DNA of 64,000 bases, taken from NCBI GenBank assembly GCA_013339765.2, contig CM023451.1:151365123-151429122 (forward strand). The letters run 5' to 3'. The notes under the pieces were generated by a model. It worked only from the letters and a program-made list of their open reading frames with translations. It did no database searches and was not told where the DNA came from. Source of the stretch: Haemaphysalis longicornis (taxonomy: Eukaryota; Arthropoda; Arachnida; Ixodida; Ixodidae). This document shows positions 53,851-64,000 of the stretch, piece by piece (the stretch's first letter is position 1; each line of letters begins with the position of its first letter). The position numbers were made by a program, and so were the translations under genes.

Positions 53851-54490
53851 CAGTGCTTCTAGCTACTGACAGAAATAAGACTGGTGTATGACCGTGCTGC
53901 CCAGGCGGGGTCATGATGTCGCCCTGCAGTGGCTTACCAGTCACTGCGGAATTGTCGGCAACGAAAGTGCGGATGCTGCCGCCCCGTTGGTGCATCAAAC
54001 AGCGACTACTGTACACATTCCATTGTCTAGGACGGACGCAGCTAGGGCCCGCAGCATACTTGCCCGGAAAACAACAATCTCTCAATGGTCTACAGAAGAG
54101 TTCACATGTGCACGTATTGGTGCCCTTGACCCGCACCTGCAACGTCCCCTTCCACTAAGCCTCCCACGGTCTGACGCATCTCTTCCTTGCCGTTTCTGGC
54201 TGGGGGTGGCGTTCACAAATGCTTACTCATACTTGATAGGAATAGCAGCAAGTGAGGGGTGCGAAATTTGCGGTACGCCGGAGACGATACACCACGTTTT
54301 ATGCGAGTTCCCACGCTACTCGCCTGAAAGAAAGAAGCTGTCGTTAGCACTAAGGAACCTGGACTCTCGGCGGCCATTTTAGGAGGAGAAGATTTTGTCA
54401 CTGGCCTTCTCTGCCATCCGCTCAGAAGGCGACTAAGGAACTCTTTACGCTTTCTACGGGCGACGAACTTAAACGTCAGACTATAGACTG
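53850..54490 (+). mobile_element. LINE fragment: RNase H end and Cys-His C-terminus
   Basis: The open frame 53888-54382 contains DVALQWLTSHCGIVGNESAD, the last RNase H motif with the catalytic Asp kept, then a linker and CEICGTPETIHHVLCEF, a C-x2-C ... H ... C motif. This order is that of I/Jockey-group LINE proteins with RNase H. Similar sequence continues out of frame to about 54490 (for example RNSLRFLRAT). The N-terminal RNase H part is broken by stops just upstream (near 53860), and RT is absent, so the copy is truncated and inactive. Confidence 0.75.
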
Positions 54491-56170
54491 AAAGCCTACA
54501 GTGGCAATCACTGAACGTGGATGTTTAGTGCTTCCGCGCTGGGCATACCTGTCTGCTCAAACTCAAACTTTTCTTCATTCCTTGGGCTCTCTTTTTTGCC
54601 TATTTTTCCTTTCCCATGTGCAGGATAGCAAACGCTCTGGCCAGGTTAACTTTCCTGCCTTCCTTCGACATGCTTCATTCCTTCCTTCTAAATGATCCCA
54701 TACCAAAGGATTTAGCGCCTGAATTTAAATTTAACGACTGAATGCTGAACATATATAAGCCTAACGACACACCGGCTTGACTTGATTAGCCAGTGACGAT
54801 GGCAGCAGCAGCGGCCAAAAGCTCACAGCAGATTCGTCACTTACCATTTCGCTCCAACGTTAACATACCACACTGCGACCATTCAGCGGATTGAAAAATG
54901 ACGATGACACCTGCCGTAAGAATTTCACGGCGAATTTACCGCTTCCAATTTACCTGCGACGTCAACAAACCAACCCACATCCCTCACATACCCACTCCGG
55001 CAGATTAGCCAACGACGATTACAGCAGCCGCCAAAGGACGACATTTTGTTCCCATATAGCTACAAGCCATGCACGTCCTGTGTGCATTCAGCGCCATCCA
55101 GTGAGTCGGTTGGAACACTCATCCTATTCTTTTTGGCAGACGAACTCCCGCGTTATGGGCGATTTACCAATTCAAAATTGGCGGTGTAGCATACCCACTC
55201 CGACATATGTTTTCACAACTGATGAACACGCATACTCACATCATAAGCGAAAGCTTAGGTGCCCCCCCCCCCCCCCTCGCATTTTTCTTTCGTTTTAGAG
55301 CTACAACATAATTTTCCGCATGAAATACCGTCACTCGAGGATCTTAGTAATCACATGGCTGTACGTCAACTGTCACTGTAAACCACACCGCCTTGGGATG
55401 GTGCGGCCTGTGAACGTCCGTGAGCTTTTTCTTTATTATAGTTTCATTATTTGAAGATTTCTCTAAGAATTGGCATCGTTGTTAATCTGCAATGACCACA
55501 ATCCTTCAAATAAACGAAATTTGTTTCTTGTCTTCATGGCCATTTCAATAAATTAGTACATCCAGCCCTAGGACTTCCGTGTCCGCGAGAGCACGCGCCT
55601 TGGCGGGTGCGGCATAGTCCGCGTTGTTGGCGGGCAGTTTGAAAGACAAGCGCGACCAACGAGTCCACGCCAGCTTTATTATGCCTGACGAGGCGTGGTG
55701 CCTTGCCTAATGACAGTTTCACCGAGCCGGCGTGCGCGTTCCCGTTGCGCGAGCAAATGAGATTGCGACCGTGGCTGCCCTGGTTCCACATGGGAATAAA
55801 CATGGGGCCAGCTTCGCAAGGCCTCGGAAAACGCCAAGGTCCGCCTGATGGATTCCCCGTAAAGCGTGAAGAAACGTATGCACGCCGCTTTCGTCCGGTT
55901 GGGCTCGTTTGAATTATGCGAATACGTCGTGTTACCCGCTTTGCTTGCGCGTTTGTTGTTCGCGTAATGCCTTTTCTCGTTAGTGGCAACTTGTGGCCTT
56001 TACTTTTCCCTCTAGTACGAATAAAACTTAGCCGGATGCTTGTACGCGTCGCCCTGTACAGCTAAGAACTGTTGGAAAGAGCACTCACGCTAAAAAATAT
56101 GTCGTATGACACGCGTGTAGTTGTGTATTCATCGCGTTCACAGCCGCTACATCCGCCGATATTGCTCTCT
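54491..56170. other. Unassigned stretch, possibly LINE 3' UTR in its first part
   Basis: 54491-54790 may be the 3' UTR of the LINE above. A C15 run lies at 55262-55276. The minus-strand frame 55534-55989 (151 codons) is open but Arg/Gly-rich with no motif I recognise. Confidence 0.35.
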
Positions 56171-56173
56171 TTA

Positions 56174-56300
56174 TTAACACGAAAGCGTTTTTCCGGGATA
56201 CACTAACATTTTAGTGACGTCATATCCGTCACGGAAGTGGCGGCCTGTAAAGGGTGCACCCCTGCACGCAGGGTCTTCTTGCGGGAAAGCAACCTTTATA
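56174..56300 (+). repeat. TGACGTCA-centred repeat, copy C1 (partial)
   Basis: AACACGAAAGCGTTTTTCCG, TTAGTGACGTCATATCCGTC, GCGGCCTGTAAAGGGTGCAC and GCAGGGTCTTCTTGCGGGAA. Same block order as C3 and C4. The perfect CRE-type octamer TGACGTCA is at 56215-56222. Confidence 0.8.
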
Positions 56301-57455
56301 ACCAAAGAGTACGCTATTCGCGGTGAGATCGACATGTAGGTGGCGACAGCGTCGCGCTGCTAGTGTGGTTGCTCCGCTGAGCGGCCCGGGAGAATGCACA
56401 CTGTGGGTGAGCTTCGTGCCTTTCTCGCCCCGTATGTGCACACGAAAGGCGCAGACAAGAGTGGTATGCTGTAGTTCGGTTCCTCAACGTCCAATGTATA
56501 GCGTGGAAGCGACAATGAGTTGTCATTACTACGCCAAAAAAGTGGCGAGCCATCGGGAATCTCAGAATGGCCGCAATAATGACAATGAACTTGGACGCCG
56601 TGGCTCGTAGCAAGCTCGATCTTTCCAGGCTATGGCTCTGAGCCTTCAATAAAAGCATAAATAGAAACAAATCAGGAAGCCTCGATCTCTGGAAGTCAGT
56701 TTACAACAGCAGTTTCAATCGTTTTCACTGGTAGCATGACGCAGTCTTGCATTTGTGGGATGCCCTGAAATGGTACCACTTAACTGCCCCGACATTTTTT
56801 CTAACAGCTTACGATATTTTTTGTGTGTTCGAAAGGCAACATAAAATTACTGAATTTTAACCAGCGCAGAGATATAAATGCAACCGTTCTAAAGAGTCTT
56901 TTGCGCGCAGCTCTATTTAAATGAAATTTTAGCGACTCTGATGGCAGGTTTGATGAATAACGGATTCAGATCACTTATTCAGATCACGGATTCAGATTAC
57001 TTCTCGCAAGTAAACTTGAGAATTAAATTGCTAACGCACGCAGTACAATTAACATTCCATGTTTAGCTAGACTTGCAAAGTGACAAGCAGGTTTACAGGG
57101 TATAAACCAAGCTTCTGGGACCTCACAGTGAGCCCAGATTTTCTAAGTTACGGCTGCACTGTTGACCATTTGCGTTCTTTTTAAAATCTAAAAGGGCCTA
57201 GAACAGCGAGATGTGTTTGCATTCTTGTGTAATGTTGCTTACGAATCATAAATATTGCAAATCAAGTTGCCCTGTTGCAGATGTAGTAAAACGTTCCTTT
57301 TTATTTCTCGTAACGAAACAGCGCAATGGGTTCCCGGTAACTAATTTGTGTTGTAAACTGATCACCTGGCTTTTGTCTTGGCATTTAATTCTTGAGGATT
57401 GGTTATAAAATGCACGGATAAAAGTTTTCTGTGCATTTCGTTTTTTTTTTTTTGT

Positions 57456-57492
<37 letters not shown>

Positions 57493-58735
57493 TCCCTACG
57501 TTCCAAGCGCAGCGAGAAGAGAAAGCATGCATGTAACGCGAAAAGCTCAACGTTGGTTATCAGTATTACTTGCAATTGGAAATACGCTAGGCGTCATGTT
57601 CCGTAGTGCTGAAAAAGCAGTACTTCAACAAGTAGACGCCAGCATTTTCGAAACTGATTAACCGTCTTTTGGTCCGAGATTGTCCAGGAATTGTGGCTCG
57701 CCTTCTTCAAAATTGTATTGAAAGCGAGCATTGTGGAAAAAAAAAAAAAACAGCGAGCCATGGCACACACCCTCCACACAAGTGGGCAACAACATGCATT
57801 ATATTACGCGATTTTTCCTCCTTTTTATACTTAGGTCCGCCTTAAGAGGTTAAGACGTGGGCGTATTAGGCATTTGGTTATGCTAAGTGAAACACATTTC
57901 TGGACAAGGTGATTCATGTCGAGGTTTGAAAACGGGATATATAAAAATGAAACACGAAATGCGACAGGACAGACGCAAACTGACAACTGCTTAATTTTAC
58001 CGAGGAATCCCCACGAAATACTCTTGCGCATCCACGGAAACGTATTTTAAATAATTCGTTAAATTAGCAACACAGTATCAGCAACGGCTGTCCAAAAATT
58101 GTATTTATTTTCGAGAAGGTACGGGAGAGTTCCGTCACACAGACGCTTGCGGGTTTAAAATACGTTCCCGGTTATGTATAGGCGATAGCGCACGGGTCAT
58201 GTGCAGTGTAATTGTTTCTGTTTGTTTCTTGTTTCTATAAGGACACAGCGCAATTTCACAAGGGTGTGGCAAATGCACAGGTATGCACATGTCTTGTCGC
58301 TTCTTACCCGTTTATTTCATGTATATTTTTATCCTTTATATCACCACCACGCCACCTTCAAAAAGCACCCTTCGACGTTACCGAAACGGCAGACGACTGC
58401 ACTCATCAATACGAAAAGTGCAATGTGTCGAAGCGATGTTTATAACACATTTCACACTCAAGCGGTGACCATGGCGAAGATGTTTCGTGGAATAGAACCG
58501 CGCGTTAACCCGCAACGGCCGCTGATTATTGCGTTTCTAGAGCAAATGCGCAAGCAGAGGTAACTATGTCATTGCTTACTGCCAAACAAGTGCACATATT
58601 CGTTATTTATCGTGTGCAGCACGCGTCTTGCGCCGCGCGCAACGTGAACGAGCAGACGACGTGAGAGTGCCATCCACACTAGGAGCGGTTCGTCCCGCCG
58701 CCGCCAGGGGCCGACTGTGTTCGATCTCGGGGCGA
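56301..58735. other. Unassigned stretch with a long G run
   Basis: A run of 32 G at 57458-57489 follows a poly-T tract. Open frames (up to 120 codons) match nothing I know. An A14 run lies near 57736. Confidence 0.4.
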
Positions 58736-58739
58736 ATAC

Positions 58740-58995
58740 TTAGGATAGTTCGTTTTCGGGTTTTATATTTTGTCACGAAAGTGTTTTGTGTCGGGATACA
58801 CCAAGATTTCACTGATGTCATATCCGCCACAGAAATGACGCCAGTACACATTTGCCGATGCGACCCGCCAGCAGGACGTCGCTCGCCAAGCACACCTACA
58901 AGACAGCCACCGACCCGCAGATCATGCGCAGCTGCAGATTTCGCTGCACATTTCACTTTCGTGCTTTGCCCATTCCCATGACAGTGGAATCAACC
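58740..58995 (+). repeat. TGACGTCA-centred repeat, copy C2
   Basis: GTCACGAAAGTGTTTTGTGT, TTCACTGATGTCATATCCGC (one change in the octamer), CCGCCAGCAGGACGTCGCTC, CACACCTACAAGACAGCCAC, CAGATTTCGCTGCACATTTC and TGACAGTGGAATCAACCACA. It holds the right half of the unit that C4 also shows. Confidence 0.8.
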
Positions 58996-59154
58996 ACAGT
59001 TTTTGTCGTTTTTTTTCTGAAACTTGGTCTGATCAATTTCAAGAAACCAACACAAACGACTGATAGGGTCGTCCAAGCGGGTATACAAGTATGGCTTAAG
59101 GGCCATGAAGAAAAATGCAAGTTGTTTTTCGAAAGATTTGCTTTTATGTGCCCC

Positions 59155-59760
59155 CAGCGTTTTCCGGCAAACGGTGCTTTATCACTGAGAAATTAAACAC
59201 TTTAGGTTAAAATTTGATTTTCCCTCCATCGTGCTTTTCGTGGTCCCAAGGACCAAAAAACGACCGCTCTGCATAGAATACCTTCATTCACATCCGCCGT
59301 ACGGGTAGAGTACAAGTATACGCGCATAAGCTGGCGCCGCCATTTCGGTTGCTCGCTCCCCCAAGCAGTCATTGTGTCAAAACCGCGCTAATGTCGCAAA
59401 AGCGGTTACTGAAGAATTTTGAATCAAATTTTCTGTTTCGCGTGGGTAGGTCTCGTGGGAAACGAAAAGAATAACGCGTTGAGCCGTGGCCAATTGGCGG
59501 CACGGGACCGTTCAAAGGTTTCCACCCTACAGCGATGTTGTTTTTCCGCGTTTCTTTACGTCCGTAACCTAGATGGCGCCACCATACCGGCAAGCGTTTT
59601 TTGTTTTTGCCGCATTAAACCGGGGTGTTTGTTCGGAGAAATATGTCTGAAACAGTGCTCGCTCGACAAAATGGGTCACGTAGGACAGCGTTGCTTGCGT
59701 CCCAAAACGGCATTGTCGTCTGGAAAAACCCCCACCCCGTAGTGCTGCAGCTAAACCAAG
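59155..59760 (+). repeat. Dispersed repeat D, copy 2
   Basis: Inverse orientation relative to 26484-26875. Shared blocks include TCACTGAGAAATT, TTTGATTTTCCC, GACCGCTCTGCAT, AACCTAGATGGCGCCACCAT, AACAGTGCTCGCTCGACAAA, GCGTTGCTTGCGTC and GCAGCTAAACCAAG. About 250 bp in the middle (59280-59530) has no counterpart in copy 1. Confidence 0.75.
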
Positions 59761-59764
59761 AGTG

Positions 59765-60215
59765 CGGGGAGGCGAACAGCAGAACGCATCAGTACTCTAG
59801 TTTACATGTGCTTTCGAATTCCACGTTTGTCCCACATCTTAGGCTTAAAGAATGTCCCTAAATTTTTGCGCAATGCTCGTTCGTCTAGTTTGTAAACTCT
59901 ACCAATTTGCGTGCTTCTGCCCGCTCTGCCAATGCAGCAGCCGTCATGGTTCTGTGCGGGGAAAAGAATATGGGTTTGACAGTCGATTCCATTTGATGGC
60001 TTAATTTAGGGTTTTCTTAAAATGTTCAGTATGATTTAAAGAGGCAATCTTTTTTTTAACCAAATTGGGTTTTTTTCATGGTCCAAGTATGACCTCCCCG
60101 GGAACAATAACCAAGGCCCTGTCCCAGGAGTGCAAAATTCAAAAGTACTTAAATTTTAGGGGGCTAATATATCCCCCACTTACCCACTAATTTTTAGGAG
60201 TAAGTGTGCCAACAG
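59765..60215. other. Unassigned stretch
   Basis: No gene or repeat boundary is recognised. Confidence 0.4.
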
Positions 60216-60219
60216 CGTG

Positions 60220-60790
60220 AAAACCCTCCTGAAACATTTCCGGGCGATTCGGGGGACAAGCAAACATGACCAAAATTTTCCTAGCCCAGAAAGAATCATC
60301 TTTAACAGGTGCGCTACCCAGGAATTGTTCCGATTTTTTAACACGAAAGTGTTTGTGTCCGGATACACAAGATTCACTGATGTCATATCCGGAACAGCAA
60401 GTGACGCCAGACCATTGCCGAGCGACCGCAACGCGGCCTGCTACCTACAGGGCGCACCGACCTGCACACAGGCAGCTTCGTGCGGGAAGCAACCTTTTGC
60501 CTCCACATAAGGAGTCAACGTTACTTTCAGGGTTTGTTGTTTTCTGGGTTTTATCAATTTTAAACGAAACGATTTATCGCCGCGGACACCCCAAGATGGC
60601 TTCGACTGCGTCGAACCTCACCGGAAGGAGCGCCAGTAGTGCACTTTGCGCGAAAATGACAGTGAGCTAGAGACGTCGACTCGCCAATACCCACAAGACA
60701 GCGCGTAAGTGCCCGCAAACATGCGTCAGCTGCCATTTCGCATGCACATCATTTCCGTGGTTTACTGATTCCATGACAGGCAGAAATGAC
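60220..60790 (+). repeat. TGACGTCA-centred repeat, copy C3
   Basis: AAATTTTCCTAGCCCAGAAA-like, GGTGCGCTACCCAGGAATTG, TTTTTAACACGAAAGTGTTT, TTCACTGATGTCATATCCGG, GGCAGCTTCGTGCGGGAAGC, then after a gap CCCACAAGACAGCGCGTAAG and TGCCATTTCGCATGCACATC. Longest copy; both halves of the unit are present. Confidence 0.75.
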
Positions 60791-61574
60791 CACGGAGTTT
60801 TATCGTTCTAGCTCGCAAGGAGCGAACTCATGAGCTGTTAACGGGGCACTGAACTTAACAATTTAGAAACTGTTTTATTCGTGCGAAATGCTCACGTTCC
60901 TACTTATACCTGTCAGAAGACCTCATATTGCATTCAGGGCGACGGTCGAATCCAGAGGGCATGTGTGCAAGCGGCCAGTCTGCAGGCTTTCGCCGTTCAA
61001 GCGAGTGCCAAGACGATGGAAACGGTGGATTTGTGGATTTGACTAGTGAACAAACTGACAAGCACGAGAAACATCGATCGGCAGGGGAATTCACAGCAGC
61101 AAGCCGCCGTAGCAACTGTCGATCTCGCATCGACGGCAGTTCTGCGAATCCCCCACAGTTACTGATTGTGAGGCGCCTCAATTAAACGACCAGGGAGGAC
61201 GCACGCTGTCGAGGCAGATGCTCTGCGGCTAAAGACGTGCATCGCGACCGCCTCCGAGACGGGTGGCGGGCAAGCACGCGCGCTGGAGCAGGGGCCGTGT
61301 TGACCGTACAAAGGCAGGTCAGTGTGTCATCACACTCAAAAGTAGCTGGTTTCGTTAGGCGCGGCTCTCTGTAAGCCGGCGCAGATGACAAATTTTTAAT
61401 GCAACCCGCCAGCCGCATCATTAACTCCTCTTCTCCATCTAGACTATGGCTCGGGCACTGTCAGGAGTCAATTTCGTGCAGGTAACTAAGCTATACGAGC
61501 GTACTGCCGCCGGAACTGACCCCAATTCCAGTGGCGTGGCCGCCAGACAGCGCGTGCAGTACTCTCTTTGTTCG
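60791..61574. other. Unassigned stretch between repeat copies C3 and C4
   Basis: GC-rich with open frames of up to 93 codons, none recognisable. No terminal repeats are seen. Confidence 0.4.
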
Positions 61575-62037
61575 GACAGTTTCCGCATCTCGGGGAATAA
61601 ACAGAACTGAAAATTTTCCTAGCAAGAAGAACTTTAGGTGCGCTACCCAGTGAATTGAAAATTTTTAACACTGACGATTTTATCCGGGCTTGTGACCAAG
61701 ATTTCGCTGACGTCATATCCGTAACAGAAGTGACGCCAGCACACGAAGCAAGCGGCCTGTAAAGGGTGCACCCCTGCAACAGGGTTTGCGGGAAGCAAAC
61801 ACAAAGTCGTTACTGTTTGTTTTTTGGGTTTATTTTAACAAAATTTTCCCGAAAATTTTGGTCATCTGAATGCGCCGTACTTTGCCGAAGTGACGCGCCA
61901 GCAGGAGGTCGCTCGCCCAAGCACACCCACAAGACAACCACCCACCCGCAAATCATGCTCAGCGGCACATTTCGCTGCACATTTCAGTTTCGTGTTTTAC
62001 TGATTCCTATGACAGAGAAATCAACCACGGTTTTTTT
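61575..62037 (+). repeat. TGACGTCA-centred repeat, copy C4
   Basis: AAAATTTTCCTAGCAAGAAG, GGTGCGCTACCCAGTGAATT, TTCGCTGACGTCATATCCGT (perfect octamer at 61708-61715), GCGGCCTGTAAAGGGTGCAC, CGCCAGCAGGAGGTCGCTCG, CACACCCACAAGACAACCAC, ACATTTCGCTGCACATTTCA and GACAGAGAAATCAACCACGG. It has all the blocks of C1, C2 and C3, so it may be closest to a full unit of about 460 bp. Confidence 0.8.
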
Positions 62038-62382
62038 TTATTTATTGCAAGGCAGTGAAGTCAAATGAAGCGTTGAGGTCGAAATACAGAACAAAGCATT
62101 CCATAGAAGCAAAAACCAATAAAACAGATGATAAAAAATCATGAACCACTCTACACTGTGAAGGTGGATGACCAGCGAAGCTGATATTACACCTGAATTT
62201 TGAACAAGGGTACGAACTCTTGGCTGAAGTCGTGCCGCTACTAGACGTTCCTCAACGTCATTCAATCTCTGTAGGTGGTCTGGAATCGGAAGGCCGACGT
62301 ATCCGTTTCTGGTAGAGAACCGGTACACGACCGCTTGAAGCAGAGAGCCTTTCAGCGGCCGTCTAGCAATATTCGACGTCAC
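62038..62382 (-). pseudogene. Possible Helitron-associated protein remnant (DUF6570-like)
   Basis: The minus-strand frame contains GLPIPDHLQRLNDVEERLVA followed by ARLQPRVRTL. The pattern P-x-x-L-x-x-L-x-x-x-EE-x-L-I/V-A resembles the segment upstream of the Rep/helicase region in animal Helitron proteins. Only about 50 residues resemble that family; the rest (LLLWNALFC...) is unlike it. No Rep HUH or helicase motif is present in the window. The strand and position suggest a truncated fragment. Confidence 0.4.
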
Positions 62383-62398
62383 CGGCGCATTGGAATAC

Positions 62399-62554
62399 TG
62401 GGGCTCTTCGATTTACAGTCTCGGACTCACCGCGGATAGTCCGCGGGTAGTCCGAGGATTTCCCGAAGCCTTCGGGATACCTAGGAAAATCGAACGCCGG
62501 ACTGCTTCTTGGGGAGTCCGCGGTGAGTCCAAGACTGTAAATCGAAGAGCCCCA
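62399..62554. mobile_element. 156-bp foldback MITE
   Basis: The left arm TGGGGCTCTTCGATTTACAG ... CGGACTCACCGCGGA and the right arm (reverse complement) match over about 37 bp with one mismatch. The middle of about 80 bp holds smaller inverted parts (GGATAGTCCGCGGGTAGTCC, CCCGAAGCCTTCGGG). No coding content. A clear target duplication is not visible. Confidence 0.85.
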
Positions 62555-62574
62555 CTGACTATACTTGGCCTATC

Positions 62575-63706
62575 CGAGTGAGCTGCCAGTGTGTTCCAGA
62601 GGAGCACTGCAGCTCGTCCTAGAAATATAACGCCGTATTTCACTCTACAAAAACATGCTCGGGCGTCTCCCGCCTTCCACACAGCAGATAGTTGGCCACT
62701 CAGGGCAGGAAGAAACCCCGCTCCTCCTGTCTTCCCCTAGTAGGTGAACCCCCGAGTGTAAGCGGAAGAAATCTTAGTTGGAATCGGTAGCTTCCGAACA
62801 CGCCGTAGGACGTCACTTTTCACTTGACCTGAGGTGGTGAGCGGTACATGGGGGTTGGAGGATCTGCTCTATTAAGCTTCCTCAGTTTCGCTGCGCACAG
62901 ATACTCCCAAGAGAAAAATCCCTGCAAGAAGGCCACTGCCCCGCCATTTCTACGCTGTTGTTGCGAGCCAGGTGTACTGCGCTACACTTTGTAGAGCCGC
63001 CTCGAGGAAACCGTCACAACGATCGCGGAAGGACATAAATCGCTGCACTGGCAGCTTAAGATCCCTTTTAATTAACAAGCCCTATACCCTAGTTTCCGCA
63101 CTGCAGAAAACGATGGTGTGGTGCGCCAGAGAAATACCGCGGACGTCTTGTGAACCTTGGCAACTGAGCCTGCGTCGATGGAAGAGACTCGAGCCGCGTA
63201 CAAGGCGGTCGGATATACCACGGCATTGCAGACACGTGACCCTGAGAAGAAGGCTATGTGTCACGCTCTTCAGTGTTCCTATTTCCTTCCAGCGGCTGCC
63301 AGTTTCTACTGCTAACGGGGGGCAATGGCTGAGCCGTTGTCTAGATTGACCCCAAAGTAGCAGGTGATGGCCTCCCTCCATCGAACTCCGCCATTCGCCC
63401 CGCCATACTCCCTCTGACTTCGACAGGTTGAGCTGAGCCCCAGAGAACCGACAGAATGGTTCCACGAGCCCGACAATCTCTTTCGCCTGTATGCTCTCTC
63501 GACTAGAGTAAGAACGCGACACCGTCTGCATAAGCCAAGATAGTTAGCTCTGCGTCACCGAGGATAAAGCCTTTTATTGACTTCGACGCCAATGGCATTC
63601 TACGAAGTGGTTCAAAGAACAATTCGAAAAGAATCGCGGACTTGGGGAAGCCATGCCGGACAGACCTGCCCACACCAATGGGATTCCCCACCTGGCACCT
63701 CCCCAT
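62575..63706 (-). mobile_element. LINE fragment: late RT and Cys-His end
   Basis: From 5' to 3' on the minus strand: GVGRSVRHGFPKSAILFELF, GFILGDAELTILAYADGVAF, then after a frameshift near 63510 GLVEPFCRFSGAQLNLSKSE. These are the RT blocks around the catalytic Y-A-D-D, which here reads Y-A-D-G, so the second Asp is lost. Near the end, YLLCGRRETPEHVFVE followed by a TGA (62640 region) is the Cys-His block of this LINE group. The assignment to a clade is unsure (Tad1/CRE/L1-like layout without visible RNase H). Non-functional. Confidence 0.75.
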
Positions 63707-64000
63707 TCATGATGATGTTAATGGGGATTTCGGTGTAGCAGATCTGTGTCCACTCCACCATTTCTTCACCTATCCCACACAGATCATATTAAAGTGCAAT
63801 CACAGCTCCAACCTCGCCCCTCTTACATCCCCCTTCCCACCCTTGAGCTGTGGGAGAATTTGGTGATCAGCAGCAATCTGGATGCCCAGACCCTTGTGGC
63901 CACCAGAGCGAAGGGTGCCCGCTCATCACATGGCTTCCAGGAATAGGGAACGACTGCACTTCACGGAATCAATAAAACGTTTTTTTACTACTACTACTAT
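63690..64000 (+). mobile_element. LINE 3' end at window edge
   Basis: The frame 63746-63946 ends LPTLELWENLVISSNLDAQT, LVATRAKGARSSHGFQE and a stop, matching the last residues of RNase H-group LINE proteins (compare LDQWEAALGCSSLDLQ at 36.6 kb). The 3' end has AATCAATAAAACG followed by TTTTTTTACTACTACTACTA at the window edge. Sequence upstream is decayed or belongs to the opposite-strand LINE. Confidence 0.6.

Noticed and set aside
55534..55989. 151-codon minus-strand frame as a gene
   Set aside because: No domain recognised and composition follows local GC content; left as unassigned.
57246..57575. Proline-rich frames near 57.4 kb
   Set aside because: Created by the G/C homopolymer run.
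1..64000. A new multi-gene biological system
   Set aside because: No cluster of intact co-oriented genes exists; every recognisable protein trace is a transposable-element fragment or a single broken domain.

Overview
The window looks like non-genic, repeat-dominated DNA from a large arthropod genome. The mix of families (Penelope-like element, RNase H-bearing LINEs, CR1/L2-like and RTE-like LINEs, pogo/Tigger- and hAT-type DNA elements, a Ty3/Gypsy-like gag and a THAP remnant) fits a chelicerate. A hard tick (Ixodidae) is my best guess, by inference from resemblance to tick repeats. I found no convincing intact host gene, rRNA or functional tRNA. The only long clean coding frame I trust is the gag of a short LTR element. 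Almost every other coding trace is a broken piece of a transposable element.

Layout. 0-5 kb: Penelope-like RT/GIY-YIG remnant (minus) and microsatellites. 6.2-7 kb: first copy of an AT-rich satellite-like family. 9.5-12.3 kb: a doubtful Harbinger-like remnant, a hairpin repeat and a LINE 3' end. 13.6-14.7 kb: a long palindrome and an exact 42-bp duplication. 16.6-19.5 kb: a SINE-like repeat, two LINE 3' ends and a strong hairpin. 19.7-22.2 kb: a 2.48-kb hAT-type element with an exact 8-bp target duplication, holding a LINE tail and an ATTGG-array repeat. 22.5-31 kb: MITE-like repeats, a THAP pseudogene and two TIR elements. 31.4-37.4 kb: a composite repeat split by an RTE-like LINE, a CA/TG tract, a second ATTGG-array repeat, and a LINE flanked by a long direct duplication. 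38.9-46.2 kb: an inverted copy of the composite repeat, a Tigger-like deletion derivative, and two abutting CR1/L2-like LINE copies.

47.2-49.2 kb: a young gag-only LTR retrotransposon (two differences between its 197-bp LTRs) inserted into a TTTA microsatellite. 49.7-53.2 kb: a satellite tract holding a LINE deletion derivative and a pogo-like element, which itself holds another TIR element. 53.9-54.5 kb: RNase H end of a LINE. 56.2-62 kb: a cluster of at least four copies of a repeat centred on TGACGTCATATCCG-like sequence. 62-64 kb: a possible Helitron protein remnant, a 156-bp foldback element, a degraded LINE RT and the 3' end of a plus-strand LINE at the window edge.

The elements do not form a pathway. 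What they record is history: successive insertions, internal deletions and local repeat amplification. I did not find a new enzymatic or defence system. The observations most worth following are the nested satellite tract, the ATTGG-array repeat family, the gag-only LTR element, the hAT element with its TSD, and the LINE with very long flanking duplications. All family names come from motif recognition by eye without database searches.
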